Notes under the pieces: generated by a model
Told to the model about the DNA's origin: nothing
Databases searched by the model: none
Seen by the model: only the letters and a program-made list of their open reading frames with translations
Position numbers and translations under genes: made by a program
Shown: positions 42,172 to 55,978 of the stretch, one piece after another
How the letters are laid out: each line of letters begins with the position of its first letter
How positions within the stretch are numbered: position 1 is the first letter of the stretch
Source: Sarcocystis neurona
Taxonomy: Eukaryota > Apicomplexa > Conoidasida > Eucoccidiorida > Sarcocystidae
DNA: 64,000 nucleotides
Assembly: GCA_000727475.1 (NCBI GenBank)
Contig: KL647291.1
Span: forward strand, 2,761,957-2,825,956
Direction: 5' to 3'

Positions 42172-43859
42172 CGCGTGAATCTCTGCGGGCTCTGCTAGAT
42201 TATCGAAAACATACTCAGCAACAGCTGGAGGTGGAGAAGCTGTTGGGAAGTTTGTCGGCTTTCTCTGGTGCCACACCTCTTCATATCTGCATGTCAATTT
42301 ATATACACCTTTGTGCACATGTACGTACATGTGCGTGTCTCTACGTAAATACGCATTTACGCTTTGGGTGTATCTACACAGGAACACACAAATGTATGTG
42401 CCTGTTAGTTTATCGTACGTGCACGTGCACTTCTGTGTACGTGCACAAGTATATGCATGAAACGTCTGCACACGGACTTCCGTACATTTCCTGGATGTGC
42501 ATCACGCACACAAGAGCTCACACGCCTTAAGGTAATAAAGCTGATCTTTCTGTGACTGTGAGGAGAAAAACAGAGTGCACGCGTGCCATTTCGGTGCGTA
42601 CTTGAGGGGTGGCTGTAAGTGCTTCTTGTGCAACACGGCATGTGTGTGCGTCTCGTGCACATATACGTATGAGCGTGGCCTTTCAGTGATGGCGTCGCTA
42701 CGTCCTAATAATCGAAATGTTGACAAATGCTCTACGGCCGTCCTGACCGCTGTTTTTACGTGAGCGCACAAACGAACAAGAAACTCTGCTACGATTACTT
42801 TTTCCTACAGTCCCAGTTCGGACTTCTCCCCCTGCTACAGCTACTGTTGCTCCTACCATTGTTACTCTTACCGTTGTACTACCGTGAATACACCTACAAC
42901 TGCATAGACCTACGACTACTACTGCTACTACTTCTATGGTATCAGTACCAAAACCATTGCCACTGCTATTCGAAGAGTACGTATATTAGTACAACCACAA
43001 CCACTGCGCCTACGTTCACTTCTCTTGTTCGTCTGTTACAAATGCTACGACTACTGCGATACTACGACCACTGTGCTACTACTACTACTCACAGGCAAAA
43101 TTACTGCTTGTACTACTGGTTCAAGCATCTCTAATGCGATCGGCAGTAATGATAAGTGTGGTGAAGAAAAAGCAGGGATCTCATGAGGGTTACTAGGCCA
43201 AGAGGAGCCTGTCATGTGGTTTATGAAAGGAGCTTTGCTGCTTGAACTATCATTGAGCAAGGCCCGCAGCTCAGCCGCTCTCGCAATCAGTGAGCGCAAT
43301 TACCCGATCCTCCATACACTTCAGTCCAAACGTCTCCTTGTGAGTCAGTCTACTCTGAGGTATCGCACGCAGTGTCACGAACTCCTGTTACAGACGGCAG
43401 TAGACACTCCAGCAGTTTCCCAATCATGTTGTATTCCATGCTGGAACACGCGGCACATCCAAGCTCTGTGCTCTTCATTATCGACCCCTTCGCGCGTGCA
43501 GAACATGCTGAATTCAAGGTGAGCGTCCCGCATCAAACGTCACGAGCTATGGTTCTATCCTACACATGAACAAGTGTTCTATTCCAGAAAGCGAACTCTA
43601 CTCTATATGCCAGGGTACATTTTGGACGTCTCAAGTCAACACGGCTTGGCGGTCGGAGGCGAAAAGCTCAGGAAAATCTTCCATGACTCAGAGCTGGTGT
43701 AAAGCCGAGAGCGTGAGCAGCTCTATATTATCCGTTGTACGTTCCAGAGCTGCAGGAATATGTGTATGCTGAAAGACTGACAGGAAATGTTAATTCTGAA
43801 GAACTTGAGGCTAATGAGGAGAAAATTTCTTCCCCTGAATGACAACGGCGAAAAGCCAA
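42172..43859 (+). CDS. Candidate multi-exon gene with coiled-coil-like segments (model incomplete)
   Basis: Several plus-strand pieces read like protein and are flanked by splice-like signals, but a complete model was not reached. At 42172, after TTTCATTTTATCTTTGGAAG, is a helical segment (ESLRALLDYRKHTQQQLEVE). Near 43214-43518 a frame is open up to AAG|GTGAGC at 43518. An acceptor ATTCCAG at 43587 joins it in phase to a segment containing LLYMPGYILDVSSQHGLAVG and EKLRKIFHDSEL. Near 43750 is LQEYVYAERLTGNVNSEELE, ending at TGA near 43842. More than one frame is plausible in the 43.4-43.5 kb part, which lowers confidence. Family unknown. Between 42.78 and 43.13 kb lies a CTA/CTG/ACC triplet-rich tract that looks intronic. 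Confidence 0.3.
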
Positions 43860-46800
43860 CAGTTTCCATACTCTAGTTACACAAGATTTGCAGTTCTGTG
43901 AAAAAAGGACGTTGTTCTGCCGGATTCAACACACCCCGAATGGCGTGCTGAAGTGTATTCACGTTTCTCATAACCCGTTGCTCAGAAGAGTTGTAGTCCA
44001 CGTCATCGTGTACCATATTATTCTCATTGCTTTGATGCACCAGGTCTGCGCAGAGGAAACAACTAGTAATTTTGGGATGTTTTTTATGCGTGGAATAAGT
44101 CGTAATTCGCAGCCGGTAGATAAATTGCTTAGGTCACATACCGGCTAATCTAGAATACGCTTTCTCGGCGCTAGAACGGGGGTTCGGGCGTGTTTTCATG
44201 AACGAAACCCCGCGGCTTCTTCCCTTACTCGTCCTATTCTTAGTGGTCACAAGGCCGCATTGCTAGAGGCCTGCACATAATCAGTTGTACCGCAACCTGA
44301 GACGGTGTGACGCTTTGCAGGTCTAAACTTTCCTTGTAGCCCCCTTCAGATACGACCTTCTGTCCGATTCTGTCTATTATAGCAGCTGAGTCCGCGAGCA
44401 TCTTCCACCGCCGGCAACAGCGCGTATCAGGTGGGCCGTAGGCATTCCCTACCCCAAGAGGATAAACACTATCAAGAGATTTAGACGTTGAACACATCTA
44501 CAGGTCGCGATCTCCCCTGCTATATACATCTATGTATGTATACGTGTATATACATGTAGAGACAGAGAGGTCTCTTTGAACAAGGTATCCGCTTCAACTG
44601 ACCAACTGCTTTTCGACTGAAGCGCCGCTGTCGCCGAGCTTCCCTACATGGCTTGGCTGACTCGGTTTCCTACAGCTGTAGGGTCCTTGGCAGTTTACAA
44701 AAATTTGCAAATAGGTAATTCTTCACCGCTAAGCATTACGTAGATACGCACTGCGAAAAGGGAGTAAGTATGCAGATGAATTCTACTCCGTCTCCACCGC
44801 GCCATTAAGCATGACTGTGAATTGTCCCTCGAGCCATCTTCCAGCGTTCGTTTGAACTGACGTTGCCGATGACTGTATTGGTAACTTGGAGTACGTGGCA
44901 CTTCACTGCGGACAACTCCGTACGTGGTCTTGTAAAAGACCTCAAAGTGACTCACTACAACACCGACTAACTTTTTGTGTACGCTTCCGACGAAGACGTA
45001 GGCTGTTGATTTATGTGTCTACTGAAGGGCGAATATTCCCGGTATATCCGAATTAGCCGCTGACACAGTTTCCGCATATTTGCGACTCTCTGTTGATGCC
45101 CTTGGCACTTACACGCCCGTGGCATCTCCTTGGTATCGCGTCGAACGTACCCTTATCAATACGAACGCAAGGTATTTGACTTCATACTCGCTGACCGCCC
45201 CCTAGATACTTCGCCTGACAGGTGCAGGTGTGACGGCCTTATCGCGGCGCTGTCTTCCCATGCTCTGTACGCGCTAACAAACAAGTGTGTAATTTTTACC
45301 ACAGCTCCTCCCACCACATTTTACACCGATGGCATCATCATCTTTTTTTTCTCACTGCTAAATGCCAGAACCCTGCAACCTACGTAGATTTACAGTGACA
45401 TTCGAAAATATGCAGAAAACAATCTCTGCCGCTCCGTGGCTGTTGAACGTCAGAAACAACGTGTGACCTGCAGAGACCTGACTTCTTATGAGGCTATGCG
45501 CCAAAAACCACCTATAGTTCGCGAGTGCACGCTCCGCAGTAGCGTGGAACCCACTTCTATCGTTTCCTAAAACCTCGCTGTTGAGGCGCACTCGGAGGCC
45601 TCTCTGTGGTCGCCACATGCCGTACGACTGCAGCGCCTACACCACCGCGTGGGTACCCACGTAATACATGGGCATCTGCACTCTTCTTTGCGCCACTTCA
45701 AGTTTTCACTTTTCCAAGTGGCTGTATTTCGTCGACTTCCCAACTCCGGAGATTCTCAAGTCGACAAAGCCAGTGAAACTGTACCACCCACTGCTGTATT
45801 CGAAAATGGGCGAAAACGCATCGCGGGCTTTTTTATCTTACGCCTAAATCGACAATCTGCAGTAATCGAGAAACTGACCAGCAGTCGCCGTTGAACGAAG
45901 TGTCCCCTGCTCCCGTACGCGACAAATCGTGGCACGTGTAACTTCGGAGACTAAACACCTACTACTTAAACTGAGCCAGCGGCAACACTCGCATGGAAAT
46001 CACGAATACATACAAAGATATGTATGTATATATATATGTATAGGAGTTGTACCGAGGTACACGTGTGTGCCTGTGTCTACCTTATGTGCGTGTGTATGTG
46101 TATTTTGACTGCACACGACGTTTACATGTCCCGTACGTATGTGTGTATATACGCAGGACGTCGGCGCGTACGTGGGAGTACGTACTCACGTACATCCATG
46201 AGGTGCGTGGACACACACGTCGGTGAATACAACTTGTGTGCACGAATACATTTACGTTTGTACACTTACGCACATATGGAGGTAGGTTTGCCTCCGTAAT
46301 GACGGAGCGCCTAAGCACACGGGACTCATTCTAATCAGAATGATGGCCCGAGACGCTTTGAAAAAACGGCGTAAGCGCGTTAGAACCGTTGCTTTTCTTC
46401 AGGGTTGTTGCTCTCTCTGGGTGCATCCACGTTTTTGCACGCGTGTCCCCTTCGAGAGCAGTAGAAGATACACGCGTGTTAGCATTGACACACCCATATA
46501 CACAGAAGACCACATACATACAAATACACGCACATATATATAAGTACATATATATATGTATGTATGTACAAGCCGTGACGCACTTTTACAACAAGTGAAG
46601 CGAAAATATTTCTTTTCACTCGAGAAACCAGAGAGACAACGGCGCAACGAAAATAAAAGACGAAAAACTGCTGCATTGCCATTGCAGTCTCTTCAGAATG
46701 TCAATCAAGTCGTCCGGCGCAAGCTCCCTCAGTACATGACAACACGTTTTTACTTGTGCTTCTTCTTGTCCATTTTGCGCTTGTAGAACATCAGTTCATC

Positions 46801-49557
46801 ACCCTGACATCATTCGAACACACACCACACCGATAAAACAAACGCACTTGTACCGCTGAAACACCAACAGTTACAAGTACGCGCAGTTCTGAATAAACGC
46901 ACCCACACGACATGACATGGGAACAAATTTCCTAACGAGGCAATATCAAAAGTCCGCAATCATGCCTGTATGCACCTTTCTCTATACCTCTGTACATGTG
47001 CGTACCCAAAATAGACAACCGTGCGTGAGACGTTTCTCATCGGTGTACCAGGTATAACTACGTCCAGACACCCTATTCAATGTAGACAGTTACACATGTG
47101 TATGTATGATTTCCGTAACGTTAGTAACCAAAGAAATCTTCACACACATACACACAGCCCCACAGAATCATGACTCTCCCGCACAAGCCACCAGTTCCCA
47201 CGCGCACACCTTGTCGCGAAACAGCACGAAGAAAATCAATCAAGTCATCAAACGCTAATAATCCCTCGTATAAGCGTGCCCGCAGGAACTACGACGGTAA
47301 GTGGAAACGCCATCAGACGGGTGTGTAACAGCGACCATCAAATTCACCACCATGCAAAAGCTCCGTAGGATCGGATTGTCGGGTGATGTGAAGGGACAGC
47401 GGCATGGGAGAGACGCGAGTCCCGCAGAAGGTCAAGCCAGACAGTTTCAGCAGCATGTGTTTAGACGAAGCAAATTATCTCTGCTCCCGGCAGCGGTAGC
47501 TGCTCCAGCGTAGAAAGCCAGTCTAATCAGGACAGCTGCTAGTTCGACAGACCCAAAATCCTTCGGTTAACGGCGCAACAGCATCTGTGGATGCCTTGAC
47601 GAACTTTCGGCACCACTTTTGATTGATACGTAGGATTACATATCTTGTGTGTATCATAGTCACAAACGACGCATGCAATGTTCACTCTGACACAGGAATA
47701 CGGCCGCACGCCGAGGTACCAGCGCTGTTATTACCAGGGGGTCTCACCATAGATCATGGGCATTTAAGAAACTGAAACATTTGACCAACTCGCACTCCTC
47801 CACGCATGGACACGTTACAGAATTATGCACATATAACAGACGAATATTAAGTGAGCATTACGTAATACACACACACCCACAAAATACGGATACCGTCGCT
47901 GTACTGAGGACACAGACTGCTAGGAGGGCTACAGAACATGAGCGCCACGCACGCTTAACTGGATGAGCGACCCCAAACAGCTCGGTACGAACTCCTTTGT
48001 TCTTCCCCTCTTCTCCTCGTACACATATCTACACGTATACAGACACAGCGGCGTCCTGTTGAATAGACGCGGAATAGAACGAACACAATGCAACATGCCT
48101 ACACACATATATTCCTATACACACACACCAAGAAACACAGAAGCCTGCACATCCACAATACGCCGACAGTACTACTAAAAGACGCTCGATGCTTGATCGC
48201 CCGTCAGCTAGCTGTCCACGTCGTGAGTACCTATGAAGCTCAACACAAATAAAAAAGTGCCTAGTGGTTGTACGTACACGTGCATCTGCGGGTACGTCGT
48301 GTTCAGACATCTTAATAATAACATATATACCTATGTACATGGAGGTCCGTATCTACACCTTGAAGGTAATATATATGTCCAATATATATCCAATTTCGCC
48401 AGCTTGAATCTGCAGGTCATCCAGACGGCTTCAACATTTATTTATACAGCTGCACCCAAATTCACACACCAACATGGTAGATAAGCACGTAACTTTCTAC
48501 TTGTCTATGGCTGGGTACACACACGTGTGTCTACAATAAAGTTTTACCTCCAAGATATAACCATCAGCCCGTCCAACTTGTCCGGGCCGGGAGCTGATGC
48601 AGGCGAGCAGTCTGCCAGTGTTAAACTGTTCTTCAAGAAGAGGGTCGAGTTTTGGCGTGCCCTGCTGCTGGTGCTTCTTTTGAAGAAGAACTGCGTGTTT
48701 TGAAAGTTTGGTCGTTGTTTCTTCTTCTGCGCCCTGCTTCTTCTTTCCTAGTTCCACGCCGTAGAACGAACGAAACCTGTCATTCATCCCCATACAACGG
48801 AGGGAAGATTTTCGCGATGGTTGAAAAGGAGTCACAGAGGAAAGGCAGAGGGGAACACAGGTCAAGCGCAGAAGGGGAAAGGAGGAGACACGCCAACACA
48901 CGGTGGCGGGTACAGCCAAAAATGTAATGCGTACTAAAGGACGGAGAAAGCGACGTAACAGAACGCCTTCTCTACGCACACGTGCACCAGAAGCGATGTA
49001 TTCCTCGAATGTTTAGACGCGCACACATATGTATGTATGCACTGGATATACACGTGCAAACATGCAAACATCCAGGCAAAAATGTATCATGTACACATGT
49101 ACATATATCACAGAACAAAAGAATTCCACTTGCACTCGAGTATATGTGTATGTATGCAGCACGTAAAGCGATGCGACGCTCTTAGGCGTGCATGCCAGTA
49201 TACCTATGTGGGTTTGTAGAACTGCAAAGACATTTCAGATCTGCTAAGGCAGATCAGCAGAAAACGTGCAAGCTTCCCTTGATCAGCCGGTAATTCCAGA
49301 AGTAAAGAATATTTCCCCATGCATGCAACTGCTTGGTGTAGCAGCTGCTGTTCAGGCAGCCATATTCATCAGTCCAGGAAAGACTCATCCGACCGTATGC
49401 GGGACGAAACAAACATTCGCTTCTTCTCGTCATCACGGCAGACATCAAATGCACAAGAAAGCTCATTTCTTGTGTACCCACCATATACATACATATACAC
49501 ATATACGTAAACACAGCGCAGACCAGACAAAGATATGCCCCCTCACACTCCTACACC

Positions 49558-49646
49558 TGTATATACATATATATATATATATCCATATATACTTGCGTAC
49601 ACAGAGGTACGCGGCATATATATATGTATGTAGATGTATATATCGG
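49558..49646. repeat. TA-rich microsatellite cluster
   Basis: Interrupted TA runs at about 49563-49591 and 49615-49645, with CA-rich flanks on both sides. Confidence 0.85.
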
Positions 49647-49847
49647 CACACCGCAGCATACTGATCCACATACACAGCTACAACAGCACAATCGCTCCAG
49701 AATTCCACCTAGTAATATTTTATGTACTCTCGTAATACATCCGCCGCACGTACGCATATATCAATGTGTGCGTCTGTAAAGTCACAGACAACACATGCAG
49801 ACCTGCAACGAGACTGACAAAGAAGAGGCACGTGGGGAAAGACACGT

Positions 49848-49992
49848 CCACACACACACACACACACATGAGCTCAGGAAACGCAGACAACCGAAAGACG
49901 ATATTTGTCTCAGCTGCTTCTGGTGTGTCCACACAGACACACATATACAGGTAGAGAAAGACACACACACACATATATATATATATATACAG
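49848..49992. repeat. CA/TA microsatellite pair
   Basis: A (CA)n run at about 49849-49869 and a CA run passing into (TA)n at about 49960-49991, about 90 bp apart. Confidence 0.85.
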
Positions 49993-52900
49993 AGCTGTCA
50001 TCATACGTCGAGGTGGTCGGCAAAATCTCGATTTCTGTTGTTGTTTTTTCCTTTCTTTACCAGGCCTTAAATGGCGTGGCGTCGATTGCGACAATAGAGT
50101 TCTTCACGAGTGTGTTCGTTCGGACGAGTTCGTTATTTGACGCGTTGTACACGACGGCAAGCAAACGCGTCTTCCTTGCAACTTCTGAAATACAAAGAAA
50201 TTCACAGTCATACCAACAGAGAGGGACTAATTACCGTTACATGCACATACATAAACACACATGCACAAGAGCGGTAACCGAGACAGTGACGTCAACAGAC
50301 GCCTATTCTAGATATATGAGGACATCTTCACCTCTACCGATAAGACATACGTAGACGAAAAGACTGACAGAAAACAACACCCGGTCTACCGCCGCTACGC
50401 ACAAGCAGAACGCACTTGTGACGTACACGCAGATATTCACGCTGATCCACAGACACACTCTGTCACGTTGAGGTGCAGACATACACACATAACCAGAGAA
50501 GATGATACCTCTCTCTCTACGTATGTGAAATACAAAGACACCTCTACACGCCTTCACAAGAACGTGTGGCTGCTCGCACTTCAGGGCAACGAGGCAGACA
50601 GAAAATCCACCGGGACGGACACGCGTACACACACTATTAGGAAAGCGGCCAACTTGCGCCGCAGGAAATCGAAAAGGGAACTTGTGAAGAAGAACAAATG
50701 AGAACGCACTGGTACTTGGGTCGCTGCCAGCGGAAGAGGGGAAATCAGTAGTAACAATTGGAATTCTTTGTGCATCTTCACTGTCGAAAATGCGACTCAG
50801 TCACCCCGAAAAATCGTCATCCTGCCTCTGTTGCATCACATATTCAATACCTGACGTGATACTTCTTGCGCACCTCCACACACGTAGATACACATATATA
50901 TATACATATATGTATACACGTACACCCATACACGTATCTATTTGTATGTACGTATATCTCAGTATCTATGCTATAGCTATATATATACGCGCATCACTTT
51001 GTACACGCGAAACAAAATCATGTGTATGTATGTAGATTCATTTGCACACATCTACGTATCTACACAAACACATGTATCTACACGTACACATTACCAAAAT
51101 GTGTAATATCAGAGTAAACCACAAACAAGCTTCCTCACCACGACGCTGTGCGCTGGTGTGCATCTCGCGGACATCAACGTACGGCTGTTCGAGTACACAA
51201 AGAAGCATATACCTGCACACAGGCAGTGCACGTATATACGCGCGAGCACATACATGAAAAAACAGAGAGAGATACGCATACATTACTGAAAAGCAAGGAA
51301 TCTCACTGATGTGGACCGGTGAAGAAGGTGCACAAAAAACAAATATTCTGAGCTCCATCTAAATCCCCTCTTTCTACTTTTCACGTGCACACAGGCAGTG
51401 TACCAGAACCACCAGGGAAGCCATACTCCGCAAATTACAAGTGACGAAGTGTTCACGGTACGGAGATCGGGAAAAAGTGCACACACGGTCCCTAACCAGC
51501 CCCCCTTTTTCCCTCTTTGTCACAAAGAGTTTCCAAGCACAGAAATGCACGGGAAAAGGAAAAACAATTAATGTCAGACGGGTCGCCTGGAGCTGTGAAG
51601 CGTTGCGAGAGTGGGACGAACCAGTTCTTCCACTACAAACAAATCTTTCTGTAAAAGAAAGAGAACTTCCGAACCCTCTACCGCTAAAGAAATCCGATGG
51701 AACGAACAACTGGACGATACACAATACTGTCGGCCACGTAACAAGACAAACACATTCAATTCCAGAGTAGAGAACACCGAAACGCAGTAGACGATACAAC
51801 GCAAGAACGAAAAAGACAACACTAGGCAGGAGGATCTAATATCAGCGAAGTAAATATCTTCCTCGTCCTTGCGCGTATATTTCGCTCCTCAGACAAACCC
51901 CTTTGTGAATTCATCCCAAAAATCTCCTTGCCTTGTCGACACTGGTTTTTCCATTCAAAAAACCTACACACACCTCCGTTGGTGCCCTGAACGAGACGGG
52001 ACATATCCTTCCGTACTTCCATCCATTTTTCAGACAGAAAGTGGATGGGAATGCACACATGTAGACATCCAAACGCAAATATTCGAAACCCCTCTGCGCT
52101 ACCTATTGAAGCTCGGCAACGGAGGCGACACATGCTCATCCACACAGGAACTGCCACACAAGCAACGAAACGGACGCCAGTAAACAATTCGGCGGAGCAG
52201 CCGGGAGTAGGGCAAGACACGGACGCACGGAGAGGTTTTAGCGAATACACTTCAAAGAATTATAAATGTGTGTATGACTCAGTTTGAAATACAGGTTATC
52301 GGCAGGGTACGAAATCACTGCACGCAAAACATAGCAACGCTTCATCAGGTACAAGTATAGGAGTGCGCAGTTTGAACGAATTGTGTATTGTACGATGCCT
52401 TCCTGAATACTATTTATTTACTGCGAATGTATGACTCAGCGCAAAGACACACAAAAAGCCTGTTTTGCCTACTTACATACTGTAGCACCCATGGGGCAAT
52501 ACGTGACGATCTCTGTGCAATTGTGTAATCCTACCACCTTAGAGCGCACAAGATGCACCGCACACAAACTCATTCATCCTCGTGCCAATCCGTTTCTCGT
52601 TTTCTTAACGTACAGGCGCCAGTTACGATGCATCTACATATACGTAGAAACAGAGGTGCGGCCAAACTGCCCATACACTTAAAAACGTGAACCGCTTCAC
52701 CTCCAAACTAAACTGGTAGCTCCGCTTCCTTCCACGCTGCACATTTATGCCACTTCGGCTACAAACCTCCGATTATCGGGTAGCGGTGGGGTGTCCCACA
52801 AGGTGCCGGCGCACGATACTGCCTCGATTTTCCGAACAGGCCTCTGCGTGCGTACTAGGGATGACACAAAGGAGGATCCTCTGCGCGTACTCGAATCCGA

Positions 52901-53967
52901 TCTCAGAAGTCCTTTTCTCTGCTCACAATAATATGTGACGTGCAACTATTGGGAACGAACGGAACGTTTCTAGCAAACGAACGTAGGTGTACGCGGTGGA
53001 AAGATACGAAACGGGCCCCAGTTCCGTAAAAGCGCGCATTCCAGTCACATGGCGGCGCGAATAAAAACCTTCATTGTTTGCATTTACGAGTAAAGAAATG
53101 GCGTCCTTTGCTCCACCGCAGTTTATCTATGTCTCTGTACTATCTCCGTCGGCGACCAGTGGCTCTTCGATCCTCGATTCGAACAGTGCCAGCATGCGCC
53201 CAAAATATTGGGCGATTCTTAGGAAAACTACTTCGGCTGGTGTGACCTACTCTGGGACGCCCACGAAAAGTTCCCCGTATCCAACCGAAGGGCGCGGTAT
53301 TTCATATTTCCCCCTCTGCAGCGGACGGGACGCACGCGTTTTACGCCGAGTTTCGTCATGGCGGGGGGGCGGCCCAGCTCATACTTTCTTTTCTTCTGGT
53401 GAATGGGGAAACGCCCGCCAGTGCGGCGGTGTTTATGCCGGCGGTCGCGCGAAATACCCATTTTGTAGAACCGCTGGCGACTTGACGTGATACAAGGAAA
53501 GTTTAGAACTCAGAAAAGGCACGCACTGTCACGCCAGCACAAATAAATCGACGCTTTACGAAGACGCAAAGCAGCGCACAGTCAGTCAGTCTCCCCGGGA
53601 GCAGCCCCGCACCGAAGCCGTCGTGTGGTGTAGCTTCTTCACGACACGGCCACATCCACTGAAATGAGGCGCCACGTCTTCCCACAGTATTGCGCCACGG
53701 CGTGCTCAACAATACGGACAACACCGCATGCCACGCATGTATACACTACATGCTGGCGACCGGGCTGCGGCGCTTGTCTACAGAGCAGTATAGAGGTGGG
53801 GAGCGCTGGCCATCCCTCGGGGGGGGGGTGGTGGTCTTCCGCGTTGTACATGGAGGCGGGCAGTGTACGGACACGTCACAGGCGCTAGTTGGACATAGTT
53901 GTCGAACTATGTGCGTACATACACCGTAGGTGCACTCGTTCTTGATGACGCGCGCACACGATTCAAG

Positions 53968-54941
53968 CTAAAACGAACTCAAGGGGTTGGTGCTCCATTT
54001 CCAACGGATGGTATACATACAGCTGCGCATCACGTGTACGTCCGCTCCACAGCAAGGCTTTAGATTCGGACAGTAGTGCATATAGTCCTCCATATATCCG
54101 TGCACACATGGATGTATGCGCGGACCTGGGCACACAAACGTAGCGTGGCGCGCTACATAATGAGCAAACATACGCATATATTTCTCTTCCGTCCAGTAAT
54201 ACACGTACCCACAGTCTAGCAGTGTAGTAGCATGTGTACCCCTGACGAGCTTATGTAGACGCTCCCCTTGCGCAAGAGACAGTTTCGCCGTCTTCCTTAT
54301 GGCGTGTACACGTCTCCCCCGACTTCTGCGTACAATCCACGTGGTCCGCGCTACATTTTTGTGTACCACACGAATATAACGCAGTGGCCACGCGACACTT
54401 TCGTACGCGTATGGCAGATGAAACACTAATTTAATTTAACACCTCATTTCATGTATTGTGCTCGGTGTGGCTGTTCAGCGAAATATCGAGGTTACTGCTG
54501 TGGAAGTTTAAAATTGTCCTCAGCTGCCATTACTTCCGTACACACGAGTGTGCATACACGTTACCCGTCTGTGACGGTATGCAAGTATTATGTAGATACA
54601 CACGTGTATACACGTATAGGTGTGTATTTGTGTTCTTCGTGTAGTCGTCGTTCATATTCGGCCAAGCACAATATTTACTACCGACCCGTATTACCTGATG
54701 ATGACTCAAGCGCCGGGCGCGACGGCCGCCCTCCTCGCCGCGCGGGTGCAACAGCGTGTGCTCGGCTCACCCGTTCCTTCATTGAGTCACTAATCATCTC
54801 CGCGCAGTTGCACAAAGTTGGGACTTGTTCGTTCGTTGGCTTCCTCTTGTATTTCAACCGATACCCACCTCGTTTTGGTGATGCATCTCTCATTCGCCCG
54901 CTTTCCCTCGCGGCGAGGCGTACTACGTCGCTGCTGGTCAT
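53968..54941 (-). CDS. Candidate two-exon minus-strand gene, 234 residues
   Basis: Exon 1 (54941-54695) starts at ATG (MTSSDVVRLAARESGRMRD) and ends at TCATCAG|GTAATA, phase 1. Exon 2 (54425-53968) begins after AAATTAAATTAG with TG. The split codon becomes GTG and the combined length is 705 nt, exactly 235 codons including TAG. The intron is 269 bp. Exon 1 is hydrophilic and basic (SPKRGGYRLKYKRKPTNEQ). Exon 2 is rich in Tyr, His, Cys and Trp (GYVYYWTEEKYMRMF), which is also what translated microsatellite-like DNA looks like. The plus frame 54451-54999 (182 codons) overlaps exon 1 and could be real instead. A faint similarity to mitoribosomal protein mL41 (KLSLAQG ... RGT ... GYV) is not enough to name it. 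Confidence 0.3.
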
Positions 54942-55001
54942 TCCGCCCGCATGCACTAGATTGACTCCCTCAGTAGGGAAAACACGAGGAAGGCAGTAAC
55001 C

Positions 55002-55208
55002 TCAAGTCGCTGCGTAGGGCAAGTGGCAAGGTTCCACCTTCGACACAGATACAAAATAAGGTTTGTGGAGGATCTGCCTTGCCTTGGGACTGTAGCGGTC
55101 AGCTCCGCAGCGTATAGTCCCCACGGCGGCACGTGTCTTTTCCTCCCGAAAATGTCCGGGATCTCTGATGTGCTCTCCTCCTCTCACTGCAGACTCCCTG
55201 ATTTTCAC
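55002..55208 (-). CDS. Short basic minus-strand frame, possible exon
   Basis: A 68-codon minus-strand frame starting GTG, hydrophilic and basic (KIRESAVRGGEHIRDPGHF, SPKARQILHKPYFVSV). It lies just upstream of the candidate two-exon minus gene and could be its 5' exon, but a donor that keeps phase was not found. Function unknown. Confidence 0.2.
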   Translation of the reverse strand: MKIRESAVRGGEHIRDPGHFREEKTRAAVGTIRCGADRYSPKARQILHKPYFVSVSKVEPCHLPYAAT

Positions 55209-55978
55209 TTTTTCACTCCACTGTGAAACCTGAGAGACGTACGTCTATCTTGCTGGAAAGTGGATCTGATTCAATCTTTAGCCACTTTACGCTGACAGCG
55301 AAGCGGTGATAATTCTTACCCAAGCGCCCATTACCTGTGGTAATCACACGTTACCTGCAAAACTGCCCGTTTTGTCCGGTCTTTGTGGACGTCATGCCAA
55401 GCGATGCGAATATTTCAGGCTAGAATTTGCTTTTCGTAGAATACCAAAGTAGACTACATCAAGACGATACCCACGTAGAATGCTGGGTCGTGCTAGCGTG
55501 GGCGCAGAACTGGGGGAACATTTCGTACGCGCTTGGTCGGAAGCCCCTCCTTTCACCGTAAAACCTGCGATATAATGGCTCCAAAGACATTTAAGGCGTA
55601 AATCCCTTTTAGGACGCGCGTCAGATCTTGACCGCTCGACTGCAAGGAATGTCTTTAGCCCTTCGTACTGCCAAGGCTGTCCTTGTTTCGCCAATGATGT
55701 GTGAGGTATCGTGTGGCGTCGTCTTGAGAACCGCCTTGTCCCCCCTATCTATGCATGTATATCGCCTCTTTCAAGATTTGCTTTCATACTAAGCCACGTT
55801 TGATGACCGACCCGACTACAGCATGCGCTCGCTAAATCTTTGTTTTACACCGACATCAACGTTCTTCTCCAAAAACGATGTATCGTGTCGGTCTCAGGGT
55901 CCTTTTCACTAAAGCCGAAGGAGAGTTGTGATATGGGCAATTTTTGTTGGCAAAGAGGTGAAAGTGGAAGTACGATAC

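Larger units (their letters stand above)
43862..53960. other. Long gene-poor, microsatellite-rich stretch
   Basis: About 10 kb with no gene I can defend. Short minus frames at 44240-44497 (ATG start, contains KMLADSAAIIDRIGQKVV) and 44695-44955 (contains SHFEVFYKTTYGVVRSEVP) read plausibly but lack clear splice boundaries. A plus frame pair at 47170-47296 and 47332-47516 could encode a small basic protein only with a 35-bp intron. Microsatellites: TA near 46020-46040 and 46530-46565, TA at 49560-49645, CA at 49850-49868 and 49960-49990, TA at 50895-50915. Frames here are rich in Tyr, His, Cys and Thr, as expected from translated TG/CA/TA repeats. Confidence 0.5.

Noticed and set aside
43372..43686. 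Heat-shock-factor-like DNA-binding domain
   Set aside because: The opening (FPIMLYSMLEHA) looked similar, but the conserved tryptophan and the recognition-helix residues are absent and other frames fit equally well.
47170..47516. Two-exon small basic protein on the plus strand
   Set aside because: The join keeps phase but needs a 35-bp intron, shorter than I would accept for this type of genome.
49463..49757. Tyr/Ile/Cys-rich minus-strand frames
   Set aside because: They are translations of TA and CA microsatellites and have no other support.
53968..54425. Mitoribosomal protein mL41
   Set aside because: A few spaced residues match the family pattern, but the glycine-rich core and the C-terminal motif are missing.
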